Assembly (NCBI GenBank): GCA_963575745.1
Contig: CAUYUJ010014627.1
Location: 1,020,531 to 1,084,530 of the forward strand
Length of the DNA: 64,000 bases
Direction of reading: 5' to 3'
DNA from: Prorocentrum cordatum
Taxonomy: Eukaryota > Sar > Dinophyceae > Prorocentrales > Prorocentraceae
Shown here: piece after piece, positions 1 through 10,847 of the stretch
How the letters are laid out: each line of letters begins with the position of its first letter
How positions within the stretch are numbered: position 1 is the first letter of the stretch
Program-made: the position numbers and the translations under genes
The notes under the pieces: generated by a model
The model's database searches: none
The model's input: the letters and a program-made list of their open reading frames with translations, nothing else
Told to the model about the DNA's origin: nothing

Positions 1-1
1 C

Positions 2-980
2 TGCAGCGTCAATCATCTTTGCACAGAATGTTTCCCGCAAGGACAGCGTGATTGCCGTGGCCTCAGACCGGCCGAGCTAGAGGCCGCGCGCCAGGCCGTC
101 GTTGATCCTGAAGAGACAAAGCTGGCGACAGAGGGCCGCAAGGGGTGCTTTCCCACCGAAGAAGCCGAGAAGAGTCGGATAATGTTGAGAACGCCAGAGA
201 CTGAAGAAATGGCTTGGGTCGGCAAAGAAGCCAACGTGGGGGGCCATGAAGCAGAAATGGCCGCGGCACGCGTGAAGGCTGAAATGGAAAATCATGTCCA
301 GAAGGTGTCCCGCGCCCAAGAGGCCGAGACGGTGGCCTTGAAATCCGACCGCGACGAACAGGCGAGGCGCGGGCAAAGTGCAGCGCAAGCGCTGAGGGCC
401 GGCCTGCTTCGAGCCGAGAGGGGGGCGACCGCCGCGCGTGCGTCGGCGACCGCTGCCCTCGTTTGGCAACCGACCGAAGCAACGGCAATTGCTGGTGGTG
501 GTGTGCGAGATGGCAGCGCACTGGCGGTCTGGTGCTGCATGTGTGACTTTTCGGAGGACCGCCGACCTTCGTCGATTGCCGTGATCCCTGATGCAAGGAC
601 CGTTGCGACAGCGGGCCAAGCCTGCGCCAGAGGTGTCGCGGAAAAAAAGTCACAGGCAGCGGGGGCGGCGGAAATTCGAGAACCATGCGCGACTGCAGGC
701 AAAAAGGCAGACGCAAAGACGAGAAGGTCATACAGACAGGGTCGACGTGCTGCAGCTCGCCCACTGCGAAGCGACTGCGAACGCCGAAGCTCGGGCTCAT
801 AGGGCGCAAGAGGCGAGCGCCAGGGCCGCGGGATGTGGAGAACGTCCTCACGCTGAGATGATCGAGAGGAGCGAGAAATTGAAATTGGGCGCTCATTTTC
901 GTAAGGCCGAGGAGCGGGGTGCAGAATTTCAGCGGAAATCAGATCGGTTACATAACAAGCCATACGATGGGACGATATAG
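2..980 (+). pseudogene. Coiled-coil-like coding relic, 5' end outside window
   Basis: Plus frame 2 is open from base 2 to a stop ending at 802, so the reading enters from outside the window. It is rich in Ala, Glu, Lys, Arg and Gln, with helix-like stretches such as AEMAAARVKAEMENHVQKV, and has few Pro or Gly in the first half, which suggests a coiled coil. After about residue 110 the frame becomes less convincing. The same style reappears in frame 3 between about 700 and 980, for example AEMIERSEKLKLGAHFRKAE, ending at a stop. The simplest reading is one coiled-coil protein segment broken by one or two frame changes. I do not recognise the family and no catalytic motif is visible. It could also be a chance product of the GC-rich, purine-biased plus strand; coding origin is inference. 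Confidence 0.35.
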
Positions 981-1182
981 CCGAAGCCGCCGGCTATTGA
1001 GGCGATTCAACTTGATCTTTTATTGCAGGGCGAGTTCAAGGAACCACCAGGATTCTACGTGGAGAAGAGCGTGTTTCTTTATTGTTTGGGCCGTGGCGCG
1101 CGTTCTGCCTTCTCGGCCCTCTCCATATATTCGTAACACTCCGGCCCACAGTGCGCCCCCCGCACTGCCGCCGTGCGCGTAG

Positions 1183-1390
1183 GGATCCGCATGGGAATCC
1201 GAATTGGGATCCGCGTAGGCATCCGCGCAGAAATCCGCGTAGGGGTCCGCATGTGGATCGCATGGAGATGTCCATCGGTATCCGCATAGGGATCCGCATT
1301 GGGTTTCCCACGTACCCTTATAGAGATCCGCGTAGTGATCTGTCCAGGGATCCGCATAGGTCTGCGCGTGGAGATCCGCATAGGGGCGGC
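1183..1390 (+). repeat. 12-bp minisatellite (GGATCCGCATAG type)
   Basis: Imperfect tandem copies of a unit close to ATCCGCATAGGG or ATCCGCGTAGGG. Because 12 is a multiple of 3, all frames give periodic peptides (Arg/Ile, Asp-Pro-Arg), so the open frames here are not evidence of a gene. Confidence 0.85.
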
Positions 1391-1454
1391 GGTCGCGGGC
1401 AAGTTGCGGTGCTCTCAGGCACTTGTGGTGTTCGTAGGAGAGAGACAAATCGGA

Positions 1455-1978
1455 GGAGACGGACGACGACGACGATGATCACGACAACACGGATGGAGGA
1501 GGAAGGTAAGTGCTTGCCACAGCTCCTCGTCGCTCTTCGTTGTCAGTCGTCGTAGTTATCGTCGTCGCTCTTCGTTGTCGGTCGTCGTCGTCGTCGTCCT
1601 CATCGTCGCTCGTCGTCGTCGTCGTGGTCATCGTCGTCCGTATCTTTGTCGTCGTCGTCGTCGTTGTCGTCGGTCGTCATCGCTCGCGGTCGCCCGTCGC
1701 TATCAAGCACATTCGAAGCTTTCGAGGGTCACTGGAGGCCTTCGGATGTCTTCCGGAGACCTCAGGAAGCGTCGTTCGTCGTCGTCGCCGTCGTCGTCGT
1801 CGTCATCGTCGTCGTCGTGGTCGCTCGTCGCCGTCGTCGCAGTCGTCGTCGACGTCGTCGTTGTGGTCGCTTGTCGCCGTTGTCGTCGTCGTCGTCGTCA
1901 GCGTCGTCGTCGTGGTCGCTCGTCGTCGTCGTCGTCGTCGTCGTGGTCGCTCGTCGTCGTCGTCGTGGTCGCTCGTCG

Positions 1979-2029
<51 letters not shown>

Positions 2030-2080
2030 CTCGTCGCCCTCGTCGCTCGTCGCTCGTCGTCATCGTCGTCGTGCGCGCGG
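1455..2080 (+). repeat. GTC/CGT triplet tract
   Basis: Long, slightly interrupted GTC repeat with GGTC and GCTCGTC interruptions. It yields Ser, Val, Arg, Asp or Thr homopolymers in all six frames. A short non-repeat segment lies at about 1675-1770. No gene is supported. Confidence 0.9.
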
Positions 2081-2195
2081 ACGCTGCGGCGGCGCCGGAA
2101 ACGCACGGCGGGGGGGGGGCGTTACGTTCTACTCCCCCCATCGCGCCCGTCATCGCCGCGAATAAAGAAACGCGCTTCGATCATCATTCCGTAGG

Positions 2196-2340
2196 GCCGG
2201 CCCGCGACCCACCCGCGACCCGCCCGCGACCCACGCGCGGCGGCAACGGCAGCGGCAGGCAGACGGCGGCACCGGTGGTGGCACGGCAGCGGCGGCGGCG
2301 GTGCAGCGGCAGGTGTCCCGGTGGCGTGGCGCTCGTGCTG
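2196..2340 (+). repeat. CCCGCGACCCA minisatellite plus CGG-rich tract
   Basis: Four short copies of CCCGCGACCCA at 2198-2236 are followed by a GGC/CGG-rich stretch. The same unit occurs at 31464-31705 and, inverted, at 33688-33750, each time beside a GTC- or GTT-rich triplet tract. Confidence 0.75.
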
Positions 2341-2639
2341 CCCCGGCGGGTGCCACCCGGGCGTGATTGGAAGGAGTTTGCTTGCTTCCCCGTTGCTTCG
2401 CCTTTCTGTTGAAATGTGTGGAGGAGTTGCTCTGTAGCGGCACGTGCACGAATTTTCCCATGCAAGTTGCCTCGGAGAGGATTCGAATGACCTCAGGGAT
2501 GGCATTGGTTTCCCGTGGGGCCCTCGGATGTCTTCGGATATGGCGCGGATGGCAAGGCAACGGTGCTCAGAAAGAGCCCCATGCATTCAATTGGAGAGGC
2601 CTGACGGCCGGTGCCGCCGACCCTGATCGAAAGGGCTAG
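2341..2639. other. No gene seen
   Basis: Unique-looking GC-rich sequence; short overlapping frames only, none recognisable. Confidence 0.5.
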
Positions 2640-3180
2640 GAGTGGGGGGAGGAAGCGGAGGATGAGGAGGAGGAGGAGGAGGAGGAGGAGGAGAAGGAAA
2701 AGGAGGAGGAGGAGCTCGAGCAGGAGGAGGAGGAGGAGGATGACGAGGAGGAGGAGGAGAAGGAGGAGGAGGAGGAGGAGGAGAAGGAAAAGGAGGAGGA
2801 GGAGGAGGAGGAGGAGGAGGAGGAAGTGCATCCTTTGTGTGCCCGCTCGAAGAAAGTGCGCCCCGGGAGTGTGATATTCTGACTTGGGACGTGCTCCCGG
2901 AAGAGGAAGAAGTGCATCTCGGGCGTGCCCGCTCGAGGAAAATGCGCCCTAGGGGGGTGGTATTTTGACTCGGGGCCCGCTCCCGGGACGCCTCTGCGGG
3001 AGGAGGAGGAGAGGAGGAGGAGGAGGGAGGAGGAGGAGGGAGGAGGAAGGAGGAGAGGAGCAGGAGGAGGAGGAGGAGGAAGGAGGAGGAGGAGGAGGAG
3101 GACCAGGAGGAGGAGGAAGTGCATCCCGTGCGTGCCCGCTCGAGGAAAGTGCGCCCCGGCGGGCGTCGTTTCTGCCCCGG
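2640..3180 (+). repeat. GGA tracts with three copies of an ~80-bp cassette
   Basis: Polypurine GGA/GAA tracts (2650-2823, 2998-3114) alternate with three copies of a cassette beginning GAAGTGCATC and containing TGCCCGCTCGAGGAAAGTGC (about 2824, 2910 and 3116). The opposite strand gives long Pro/Ser/Leu frames, which are artefacts of the triplets. Confidence 0.8.
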
Positions 3181-3979
3181 CCCCCCCACCCCCCCCCTGC
3201 GGGGAAGGGATCAAAGGGAAGGGGCTTCCCTTCGACTCCACTACGACGTCGTTTAATTTCGCTTCGGATAGCGCGCTTGAGGAGGAGAGCCCTGGGAGGG
3301 GGAGAACGGAGACGACGGAGACGACGAGTCGAACGGAGAAGCCCCTCACACACGCCGACAGGGTCGGCGGATATTCCGAAAGGCTTGCACCAGTCCGCCG
3401 GCCCCCGGGAGAGCACATGTGAGGATTATGTTGTCGTGTGTGTTGATTGCTGCTTCCCGTTGTGATCATTTTTTCCTTCTGGGTTGTTGCGGGTTTTGTC
3501 GGAACCCTCGTGCACGGGGGCCCCCGCGGGCCGGAAAGCCAGGAGGAGAATGGGGAAGGAGAAAGGGGAGGAGGAGGAGGAGGAGGAGGCTGAGGAGGAG
3601 GAGGAGGAGAAGGAGGAGGGTCTCTGTCCTCCTCGGGGTTTCTTTGAAGCGGTGCGCCCGATGTCGGCAGCGTTCTCTTCGACCGCGCCGCCGCCATCAT
3701 ATCAGCCGCCCGCCGCCGCCACGAGGAGCGGGCCGCGGAGTACGTGGGCTGGTGCCCTGGCCTCGGCCCGGCCAGAGTCAGCGTGTCTCGCGTCTTCGAG
3801 TAGAGCCTTTGGGCCGCCCCGTCGGGTTCTGGGTCCTCCAGGAGGACCGTTCAGCAGCAGAGGAGCAGGAGGAGGAGGACCAGGCTCGTCTGACCTTCAG
3901 ACGTGACAGCAGGGATTCGGCGTTTTGCCTCGTACCTCCTAAATCCTAGGACCTCACAGTTTCTGACCTCCTCGTCGTC
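3181..3979. other. GC-rich, no gene supported
   Basis: Contains a short GGA tract (3556-3620) and otherwise unique sequence. Frames overlap on both strands and none shows a recognisable motif. Confidence 0.5.
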
Positions 3980-4092
3980 CTCCTTTTCCTCCTCTTTCTC
4001 CTCTTTCTTCTCCTCCTCCTCCTCTTCTTTCTCATCCTCCTCCTCCTTCCTTCCCTTCCTTCCTTCCTTCCTTCCTTCCTTCCTTCCCTCCA
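3980..4092 (+). repeat. Polypyrimidine tract ending in (CTTC)n
   Basis: TCCTCC/TTCTCC stretch leading into a run of CTTC repeats at about 4047-4089. Confidence 0.9.
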
Positions 4093-4650
4093 AACAGTAT
4101 CCAGGATGGATGGCGGCCTGTTTTCAAAGATGGAGTCTCGCATTGGTGCCACGCATTTTTTTGTAGTTTGCAACTGTCGCAAGAATTGAGGGCGGTTCGT
4201 TTTCAACATGGGGCTCTCGCTTTAGCGCTGGGCGCATTCGTCTGACACGCTTGCAGACTTCTCTGAACTGAACAACCTGGAGCTTGAACGTATGTAACAG
4301 CTGCACGGATGGAGGGTGGTTGTTGTTCGAACTGGAGCTTTCATGGCAGATTGCCTCGAAAACCATGGCCAGAAAGGAAACTTCCTTCGACGGTTCAGCA
4401 AATCGGGACACGTCTTCAAGACGGGGATCTCGCTGGACGCCTCGCTGCACTGCGTGATCATGCGTGTTCCTATTACCCGCCAGAAGGATGGCAGGCCCTA
4501 TTCCAGACGAGGCTCTCGCTTCCATGGCTGGGCCACGGGGTGCTGGTCTTTGAAGGGAGCGCTTCTTGTGGTGTCACGCCAGGCTTCTACGCTACGAGGA
4601 GGGGACTTGGGACGGGAGGGTGTATGGCAGCATAGTTGTTACAGCTTGGG
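4093..4650 (+). repeat. Diverged ~100-bp tandem repeat
   Basis: Successive segments share motifs such as GATGGAGTCTCGC, GGGCTCTCGCT and ACTGGAGCTTTC, each following CGGATGGA- or ATGGATGG-like words. A related family in the opposite orientation lies at 42300-42540. Divergence is high, so the unit length is approximate. Confidence 0.5.
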
Positions 4651-4654
4651 AACA

Positions 4655-4905
4655 GTGTAGTCCTCCTCCTCCTCCTATCCTTCGTTCCTTCTTCTTAGAC
4701 TCCTCCTTTCCCCGCTCCTCTTCATCCCTCTTCCGTCCCTACCTCCTCCTCCTCCTCCTCTTGCTTCATATATCCTTCCTCTGGGATATCTCCTCCATCT
4801 CGCCTCCCTTCTTCCTCCTGTGATCCTACCTCCTCTCTGTCCCTTTTCTCCGCTCGCTTCCCCTTCCCCCCTTTCCACCTTCGCCTCCTTGGGTCGTTCA
4901 AGTCA
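4655..4905 (+). repeat. CTCCTC-rich polypyrimidine region
   Basis: Dominated by CCTCCTC words; no gene. Confidence 0.8.
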
Positions 4906-5024
4906 TCACTCGTCTTCCCGGTCTCCGGACTCCTTTCACAGCTTGTTTGCAAGGGCCCTATACATCGTTTCTCAGAATTTGTGTGCGCGCTTTTCCAGAT
5001 ACGGAGTCGGTGATTCGTTCCCTG

Positions 5025-5175
5025 TGGTCTCCTGTATGGTCTCTCGAATGGTTTCCCTCTGGTCTCCCCGTATGGTCTCCCCCATGATTCTTTCGTCAGG
5101 TCTTCCGTATAATCTCCCGAATGGTATCCCGCACGGTTTCCCGTGTATGCCCGTGTACGGTTTCCTGTATAGTAT
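5025..5175 (+). repeat. ~15-bp minisatellite (CGTATGGTCTCCC type)
   Basis: About ten imperfect copies of a unit close to CGTATGGTTTCCC, for example TATGGTCTCCC, AATGGTTTCCC and CACGGTTTCCC. Confidence 0.75.
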
Positions 5176-7044
5176 TGGATGATGCCCCCGTTATTATTTG
5201 ATTGTGTTGTTCAGGGTCTTCTGCCGCCAGTATGTAATTCTGTTCTTGAGGCCGACACCCCTGGCGCGTGGGGGCCGTAGGGCAGCATATCCTCCCCCAA
5301 CTCCGCCATTCACAACCCCTCTTCCTCCCGTATCTATTGTTGTGTTTTCCCTTGTGCTGCAGTGGGCCGCAAGGGTCGAAATATTGGTTCAACGGTCCCG
5401 CACCTGCCCCAGCAGGTCTCACCGTGCAGTTCCAGGAGAGAATGCTCGCAGCCGCACCTGTGTCAATCATTACTCCGCCTTTGTCGATCATGGGCGCGGC
5501 GACCGCATCAGCTCTATGGAAGCCTCCCCCAGTAAACGGGTGCGGCGAATTGAAGAACGGCAGCGTCATCAGTGCGGCCAGGGGGGGGCTGAAGATGGTT
5601 CGAGGGATCCTCGACGTCGTCTCCTTCTCCTCATCCCTTCCCTCGTCGTTCTCTTTTCCTGCGCTCTCCTCCCTCCTCCTTTTCCTCGTTTCCTGGGTGC
5701 ATCGTGGCTTCATCACCGATCCCTCCACTGAGCATGGGCCTTGCATATTGTGCACTCGAGCAATCAGAGGATCTTTCTACCGCCAGCGTCTGGCTCGGCT
5801 CCCTGCCGACTCGTACTCTCGATTCGCACCGCCTTCGAACGCCCCCCCTGTTTTTCGGCATTCTGCTGTCTCGTGCTCCTGGTGCGTGCCGCCGCGCCCC
5901 CTCCTTCTATTACCGCTGGAGTATGCTTTATATATGTGGCACACGCGTGCCCAGACTCATGCAAACCGCGCAGGGGTGTGAAAGCAATGAACTTGGCATT
6001 TCGTTCGGAAGATTGGGCACTCGACCTAGGGCGTGCAACACCATTCAGTCACTAGCGTATTTGTGAAGGAAGTGAGCGACAGTGTTGAACAAGCATGCCT
6101 GAACTCCAATATGCTCATGACTGTGTTAAACAGTTGCGGGTTGCGGTTAACAACAGCGTAGGCGGCGTAGACAATTGCAATGATCAAGTAAGTATGTGCG
6201 ACACCGTTGGCAACAAACATTTCAGTGACAAAGCAGTGTGTTTTTTCTTGTATACCGACCGGCAACAATGTATCGCCACGGTGTTTTTTGCACCATATCG
6301 TCGCGATTTGTGTGGGCGGCGTCCGATGTTCAGAATGTTGAAGACCAAGAGAAGCGGCCATTCAACCATGGACGATGGTATCAATCATCGGATCTGAGTT
6401 TTGCTTCCTCGCAGAGGAGCGCATGCACATCTCGAAATACACGGCCTCGGTTGCCGTGCGCGTGGACTTTGAGGAAGCGGTGGGTATTCTAATATCGGGC
6501 CACCTTGGCGGGAGGGGGAAATACGCACGTTCGAGGTTCTTGGAGGTATCTGGAGGTGCAGGCCACCTCGATCCCCGATCCTCGATCATCCGACCCCTCT
6601 TTCAAGGGACCCTCTTCGTCTCACTCCCTGGAGATTTTGCGTTGCGCTCCGCGTGGAGCCCGAGGTGCAGGAGTCGGGTTATGTCTCTTCAGCTCCGCGT
6701 ATTCGTCGTCGACGTCTTATTCAAGAGCCGTACGCCATGCCGCCGACCCCCAGAAGAAGGACGACGTCGACGACGTGTCAGGGACCTGTCACGATTCGTG
6801 CCGAGGCGCGTGCCATGGGGCGGCCAGAGGACGGCATGCCAACTGACGTTGCAAGGGGAGCACCACAGAACGGGTAGTGGAAACGCTTGGGGACGAGTCA
6901 GGACAAGCGGCAGAGGACGAGCCAGGGAACGTGCTACGCCGAGTGACGTGCTAAGGGACGTACCAAGGCACGTCATGCAAGACCGTTGCAACGGACGCGC
7001 CAGGGTACGCGCCAGCGCGCCAGGGGACGCCCCACGGACGGGCG
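5176..7044. other. Mostly unique sequence, no gene established
   Basis: Less repetitive than its surroundings, with lower GC at about 6000-6300. Several short frames could hide exons, but none shows a family signature I trust. A minus-strand frame near 5480 contains DTGAAAS, which resembles an aspartic protease motif but stands alone. Confidence 0.4.
6053..6361 (-). CDS. Possible minus-strand exon with one hydrophobic segment
   Basis: In a locally AT-richer island the minus strand is open across about 100 codons, including VANGVAHTYLIIAIVYAAYA, a plausible membrane-spanning stretch. Amino acid composition is more protein-like than in neighbouring frames. There is no family match I recognise, no clear splice signals, and the opposite strand is also partly open. 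Treat this as a candidate exon only. Confidence 0.2.
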
Positions 7045-7945
7045 GGGTTGGACTGGACACGTGAAGCCAAGCGTCTCGCTCGAGACATCCTCAACGCCTC
7101 CTCACGTTAGACATCTGTCTGGGCAGTCTGGACGCGTGACCACAAGCATTGCGTTCAAGACATCCCGCCCAAGTCCTCGTGTTCGACATCCGCCTGGTCA
7201 ACCTGGGCAAGTAAAAACAAGCGCCTCGCTCAATACATCCTCAACACATCCTTATGCTCGGCATCCGCCTGGGCCACCTGGACATGTGAAAACAAGCGTC
7301 TCGCTCGAAACATCCTCAATACGATTTCATTTTAGACATCCGGCTTGGCGACCTGGACACATGAACATAAGCATCTCGCTCAACACATCCTCAACACATC
7401 ATCATGCTAGACATCTGCCTGGGCGGCTTGGGCACGTAAGAATATGCGTTTCGCTCGAGACTTCCCCAACATATCCTAATGTTAGACATCTGCTTGGGCG
7501 ACATGGACGCGTGAACACAAGCGTCTCGCTCGGGACATCCTCAACACCTCCTCATGCTAGACATCTGTGTTGGCAGCCTGGAGGCATGAACACACGTGTT
7601 TTGTTAAAGACATTCCGCCCAATTTTTCTGTCAGACATCCGCCTGGGCGACCTAGGCAAGTAAACACAAGCGTCTCGGTCAACACATCTTTAACACATCC
7701 TCATGCTAGACATCTGCCCGGGCGACCTGGACACGTGAAACCAAGCGTCTCGTTCGAGACATGCTCAACACAGCCTCATTTTAGGCGTCCGCCTGGGTGA
7801 CCTGGGCACGTGAAAACAAGCGTCTTGCTCAACACATGCTGGACACCCGCTTGGGCGACCTGGGCACGTGAAAACAAGCGTCTCGCTCGAGACATCCTCA
7901 ACAATTTCTGCAAAGCAAGCGTTTCGCTCGAGACATCGACAACAT
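7045..7945 (+). repeat. 75-bp tandem array, about 12 copies
   Basis: The word AGCGTCTCGCT and variants recur at 7070, 7145, 7220, 7295, 7370, 7445, 7520, 7595, 7669, 7744 and 7819, then at 7877 after a shortened unit. The spacing of 75 bp is almost perfect. As 75 is 25 codons, the plus strand carries a frame of 25-residue repeats (6986-7663). The unit contains TCTCGCTCGAGACATCCTC, very close to the core of the TTTCGCYTGAGACATCCTC family found elsewhere in the window. Confidence 0.95.
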
Positions 7946-8084
7946 CACAATTCGCCGGCCCTACGCGACTCCGTTATTTCGGGCGTAGCCCAAATGTGTT
8001 CCTCGCGAGGTAAGCTGACTGAACAGATTGAAGTGAGCCGAACTGAACAGACTGGTCGCACCCCTTACGCGACGGTTTCATTCT

Positions 8085-8250
8085 CGGCCGCCAAGGGCGC
8101 AACATATGGCGCAACCGATAGGAGACGTTTTTTTGTTCGCGGCCGCCGAGGGCGTAACCTATGGCGCAACCGATGGGAGACGTTTTTCTGTTCTCGGCCG
8201 CCAAGGGTGCAACCTATGGCGCTACCGATCGGAGACGTTTTTGTTCCAAC
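8085..8250 (+). repeat. ~58-bp tandem repeat, left part
   Basis: Three copies of a unit with CTCGGCCGCCAAGGGCGCAA, then ATGGCGCAACCGATAGGAGA and a T-run. The same family in the same orientation resumes at 10448, on the far side of the 101-bp array. Confidence 0.9.
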
Positions 8251-8289
8251 CATCTTTGGTTGGGTACTCGATTTGAATAGAGCACTGTG

Positions 8290-8398
8290 GTCGCGTCCCT
8301 CCTCCTCCTCCTCCTCCTCCTCCTCCTCCCGCCTCCCGCCTCCCTCTTGTCTCCTCTTGCATTGCGCGTACCTCGTGTGTGTGTGTGTGTGTGTGTGC
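8290..8398 (+). repeat. (TCC)n and (GT)n microsatellites
   Basis: TCC triplets at about 8298-8330 and a GT dinucleotide run at about 8372-8396. Confidence 0.95.
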
Positions 8399-8434
8399 AT
8401 CCTGGCTGCGGTACCTCTTGTGTGTGCATCTTGT

Positions 8435-10095
8435 CAAGGGGCTGCGATCTGTGACGCGGTCGCCACTTTCGAGTGCTGCTGGTGGGTCCTGCGGGGTGAG
8501 GCACCGCGGGGATCTGAGCGAGACCTCGCCGTCCCTGGGGGGCTGCGATCTGCGGCACTGTCGCCACTTTCGAGGGCTGCTGGTTCGTCCTGCGGAGTGG
8601 GGCACCGCGGGGATCTGAGCGAGGCCTTGCCGTCCATTGTGGGCTGCGATCTGCGACGCTGTCGCCGCTTTCGAGGGCTGCTGGTGGGTCCTGCGGGGTG
8701 AGGCACCGCGGGGATCTGAGCGAGACCTCGCCGTCCCTGGGGGGCTGCGATCTGCGGCACTGTCGCCACTTTCGAGGGCTGCTGGTTCGTCCTGCGGAGT
8801 GGGGCACCGCGGGGATCTGAGCGAGGCCTTGCCGTCCATTGTGGGCTGCGATCTGCGACGCTGTCGCCGCTTTCGAGGGCTGCTGGTGGGTCCTGCGGGG
8901 TGAGGCACCGCGGGGATCTGAGCGAGACCTCGCCGTCCCTTGGGGGCTGCGATCTGCGGCACCGTCGCCACTTTCGAGGGCTGCTGGTGGGTCCTGCGGA
9001 GTGAGGCGCCGCGGGGATCTGAGCGAGACCTCGCCGTCCCTGGGGGGCTGCGATCTGCGACGCTGTCGACGCTTTCGAGGGCTGCTGGTGGGTCCTGCGG
9101 GGTGAGGCACCGCGGGGATCTGAGCGAGACTTCGCCGTCCCTGGGGGGCTGCGATCTGCGACGGGTGCTGGTGGGTCCTGCGGAGTGAGGCACCGCGGGG
9201 ATCTGAGCGAGAATCTGCGACGCTCGCCACTTGAGGCACCGGGGATCTGAGCGAGACCTCCCTGGGGGGCTGCGATCTGCGACGCTGTCGCCACTTTCGA
9301 GGGCTGCTGGTGGGTCCTGGGAGTGAGGCACCGCGGGGATCTGAGCGGGACCTCGCCGTCCCTGGGGGGCTGCGATCTGCGACGCTGTCGCCACTTTCGA
9401 GGGCTGCTGGTGGGTCCTGCGGGTGAGGCACCGCGGGGATCTGAGCGAGACCTCGCCGTCCCTGGGGGGCTGCGATCTGCGACACTGTCGCCACTTTCGA
9501 GGGCTGCTGGTGGGTCCTGCGGGTGAGGCACCGCGGGGATCTGAGCGAGACCTCGCCGTCCCTGGGGGGCTGCGATCTGCGACGCTGTCGCCACTTTCGA
9601 GGGCTGCTGGTGGGTCCTGCGGAGTGAGGCACCGCGGGGATCTGAGCGAGACCTCGCCGTCCCTGGGGGGCTGCGATCTGCGACGCAACTTTCGAGGGCT
9701 GCTGGTGGGTCCTGCGGGTGAGGCACGCGCTGGGGATCTGCGAGTCGAGACCTGAGGCGCGCGGGGATCTGAGCGAGACCTCGCCGGGGGGCTGCGATCT
9801 GCGACGCTGTCGCCGCTTTCGAGGGCTGCTGGTGGGTCCTGCGGGGTGAGGCACCGCGGGGATCTGAGCGAAGCCTCGCCGTCCCTGGGGGGCTGCGATC
9901 TGCGACGCTGCCGCCGCTTTCGAGGGCTGCTGGTGGGTTCTGCGGAGTGAGGCACCGCGGGGATCTGAGCGAGACCTCGCCGTCCCTGGGGGGCTGCGAT
10001 CTGCGACGCTGTCGCCACTTTCGAGGGCTGCTGGTGGGTCCTGCGGGGCGAAGCACCGCGGGGATCTGAGCAAGACCTCGCCGTCCCTAGGGGGC
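8435..10095 (+). repeat. 101-bp tandem array, about 16 copies
   Basis: The unit includes GGGGCTGCGATCTGCGAC, CGCCACTTTCGAGGGCTGCT, GGTGGGTCCTGCGG and GAGGCACCGCGGGGATCTGA. In the first copies GTGAGGC/GTGGGGC recurs at 8496, 8597, 8698 and 8799, exactly 101 apart. Copies 1-4 alternate two variants, making a 202-bp higher-order unit. Around 9200-9260 and 9700-9790 several copies are truncated. All three minus-strand frames are open across about 8434-10056; this follows from the repeat and is not evidence of a gene. Confidence 0.95.
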
Positions 10096-10300
10096 TCTGG
10101 AGAGCTGCTGCGGGATGCGTTAGGCGCAACGGGCGCATGACACAGCCAACGGGGGTGATTTGTGAAACAGACCATCTGCCGGGCGATGGCCATAACGTTG
10201 CGCCTACACGTATCCCGCGGGGGCTCTCAAGATCAGCTGTGGGATACGTTGGGTGCAACGGGCGCACGGCACAGCCAACGGGGGTGATTTGTGATTACGT
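10091..10300 (+). repeat. Two-copy ~115-bp direct repeat
   Basis: Two segments (about 10091-10170 and 10206-10290) share GCAACGGGCGCA and CACAGCCAACGGGGGTGATT in the same order. Confidence 0.8.
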
Positions 10301-10447
10301 AGTCCTTAGATCTTGATCAGGGGCCTGCGAGCCTTCCAATTGCTGCTCGCAAAATCACATGCGTCCATGTTACGTCACCCCCCCCCGGTGTAGCAATCCT
10401 GATGTACTTCTGCCCTGCGTTGCGCAAGGGTTGGGTACGTCGCCAGG

Positions 10448-10728
10448 GTAATGTTCTCGGCCGCCGAGGGCGTAACCTATGGTGCAACTGATAGGAGACG
10501 GTTTTATTCTCGGCGGCCGAGGGCGCAATCAATGGCGCAACCGATAGGACATGTTTTTTTTCTCGGCCGCCAAGGGCGCAACCTATGGCGCAACTGATAG
10601 GATGCGGTTTTATTCTCGGCGGCCGAGGGCGCAACCTATGGCGCAATTGATGGGAGACGTTTTCATTCTCGGCAGGCAAGGGCGCAACCTATGGCGCAAC
10701 TGATAGGAGACGGTTTTATTCTCTTGCA
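10448..10728 (+). repeat. ~58-bp tandem repeat, right part
   Basis: Five copies of the unit seen at 8085-8250, with TTCTCGGCCGCC(A/G)AGGGCG and GGCGCAACTGATAGGA. Confidence 0.9.
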
Positions 10729-10734
10729 CAGGGT

Positions 10735-10780
10735 GTCTAGAGCTCCGACCACTTTATTTCGGCACCGCCCCCCCCCCCCT

Positions 10781-10847
<67 letters not shown>

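Noticed and set aside
2490-2640. tRNA-like B-box word near 2478 (GGATTCGAATGACC)
   Set aside because: No matching A-box, anticodon arm or acceptor stem could be built around it.
5096-5755. DTGAAAS on the minus strand as a retropepsin
   Set aside because: Isolated seven-residue match, no flanking protease strands or gag/pol context.
7045-7945. CRISPR array
   Set aside because: Units are contiguous 75-bp repeats without unique spacers, no cas genes, and the sequence is eukaryotic; the same applies to the 101- and 160-bp arrays.
8214-10267. Minus-strand frames of 540-681 codons
   Set aside because: All three frames are open because of the 101-bp unit; no frame shows a domain or codon preference.
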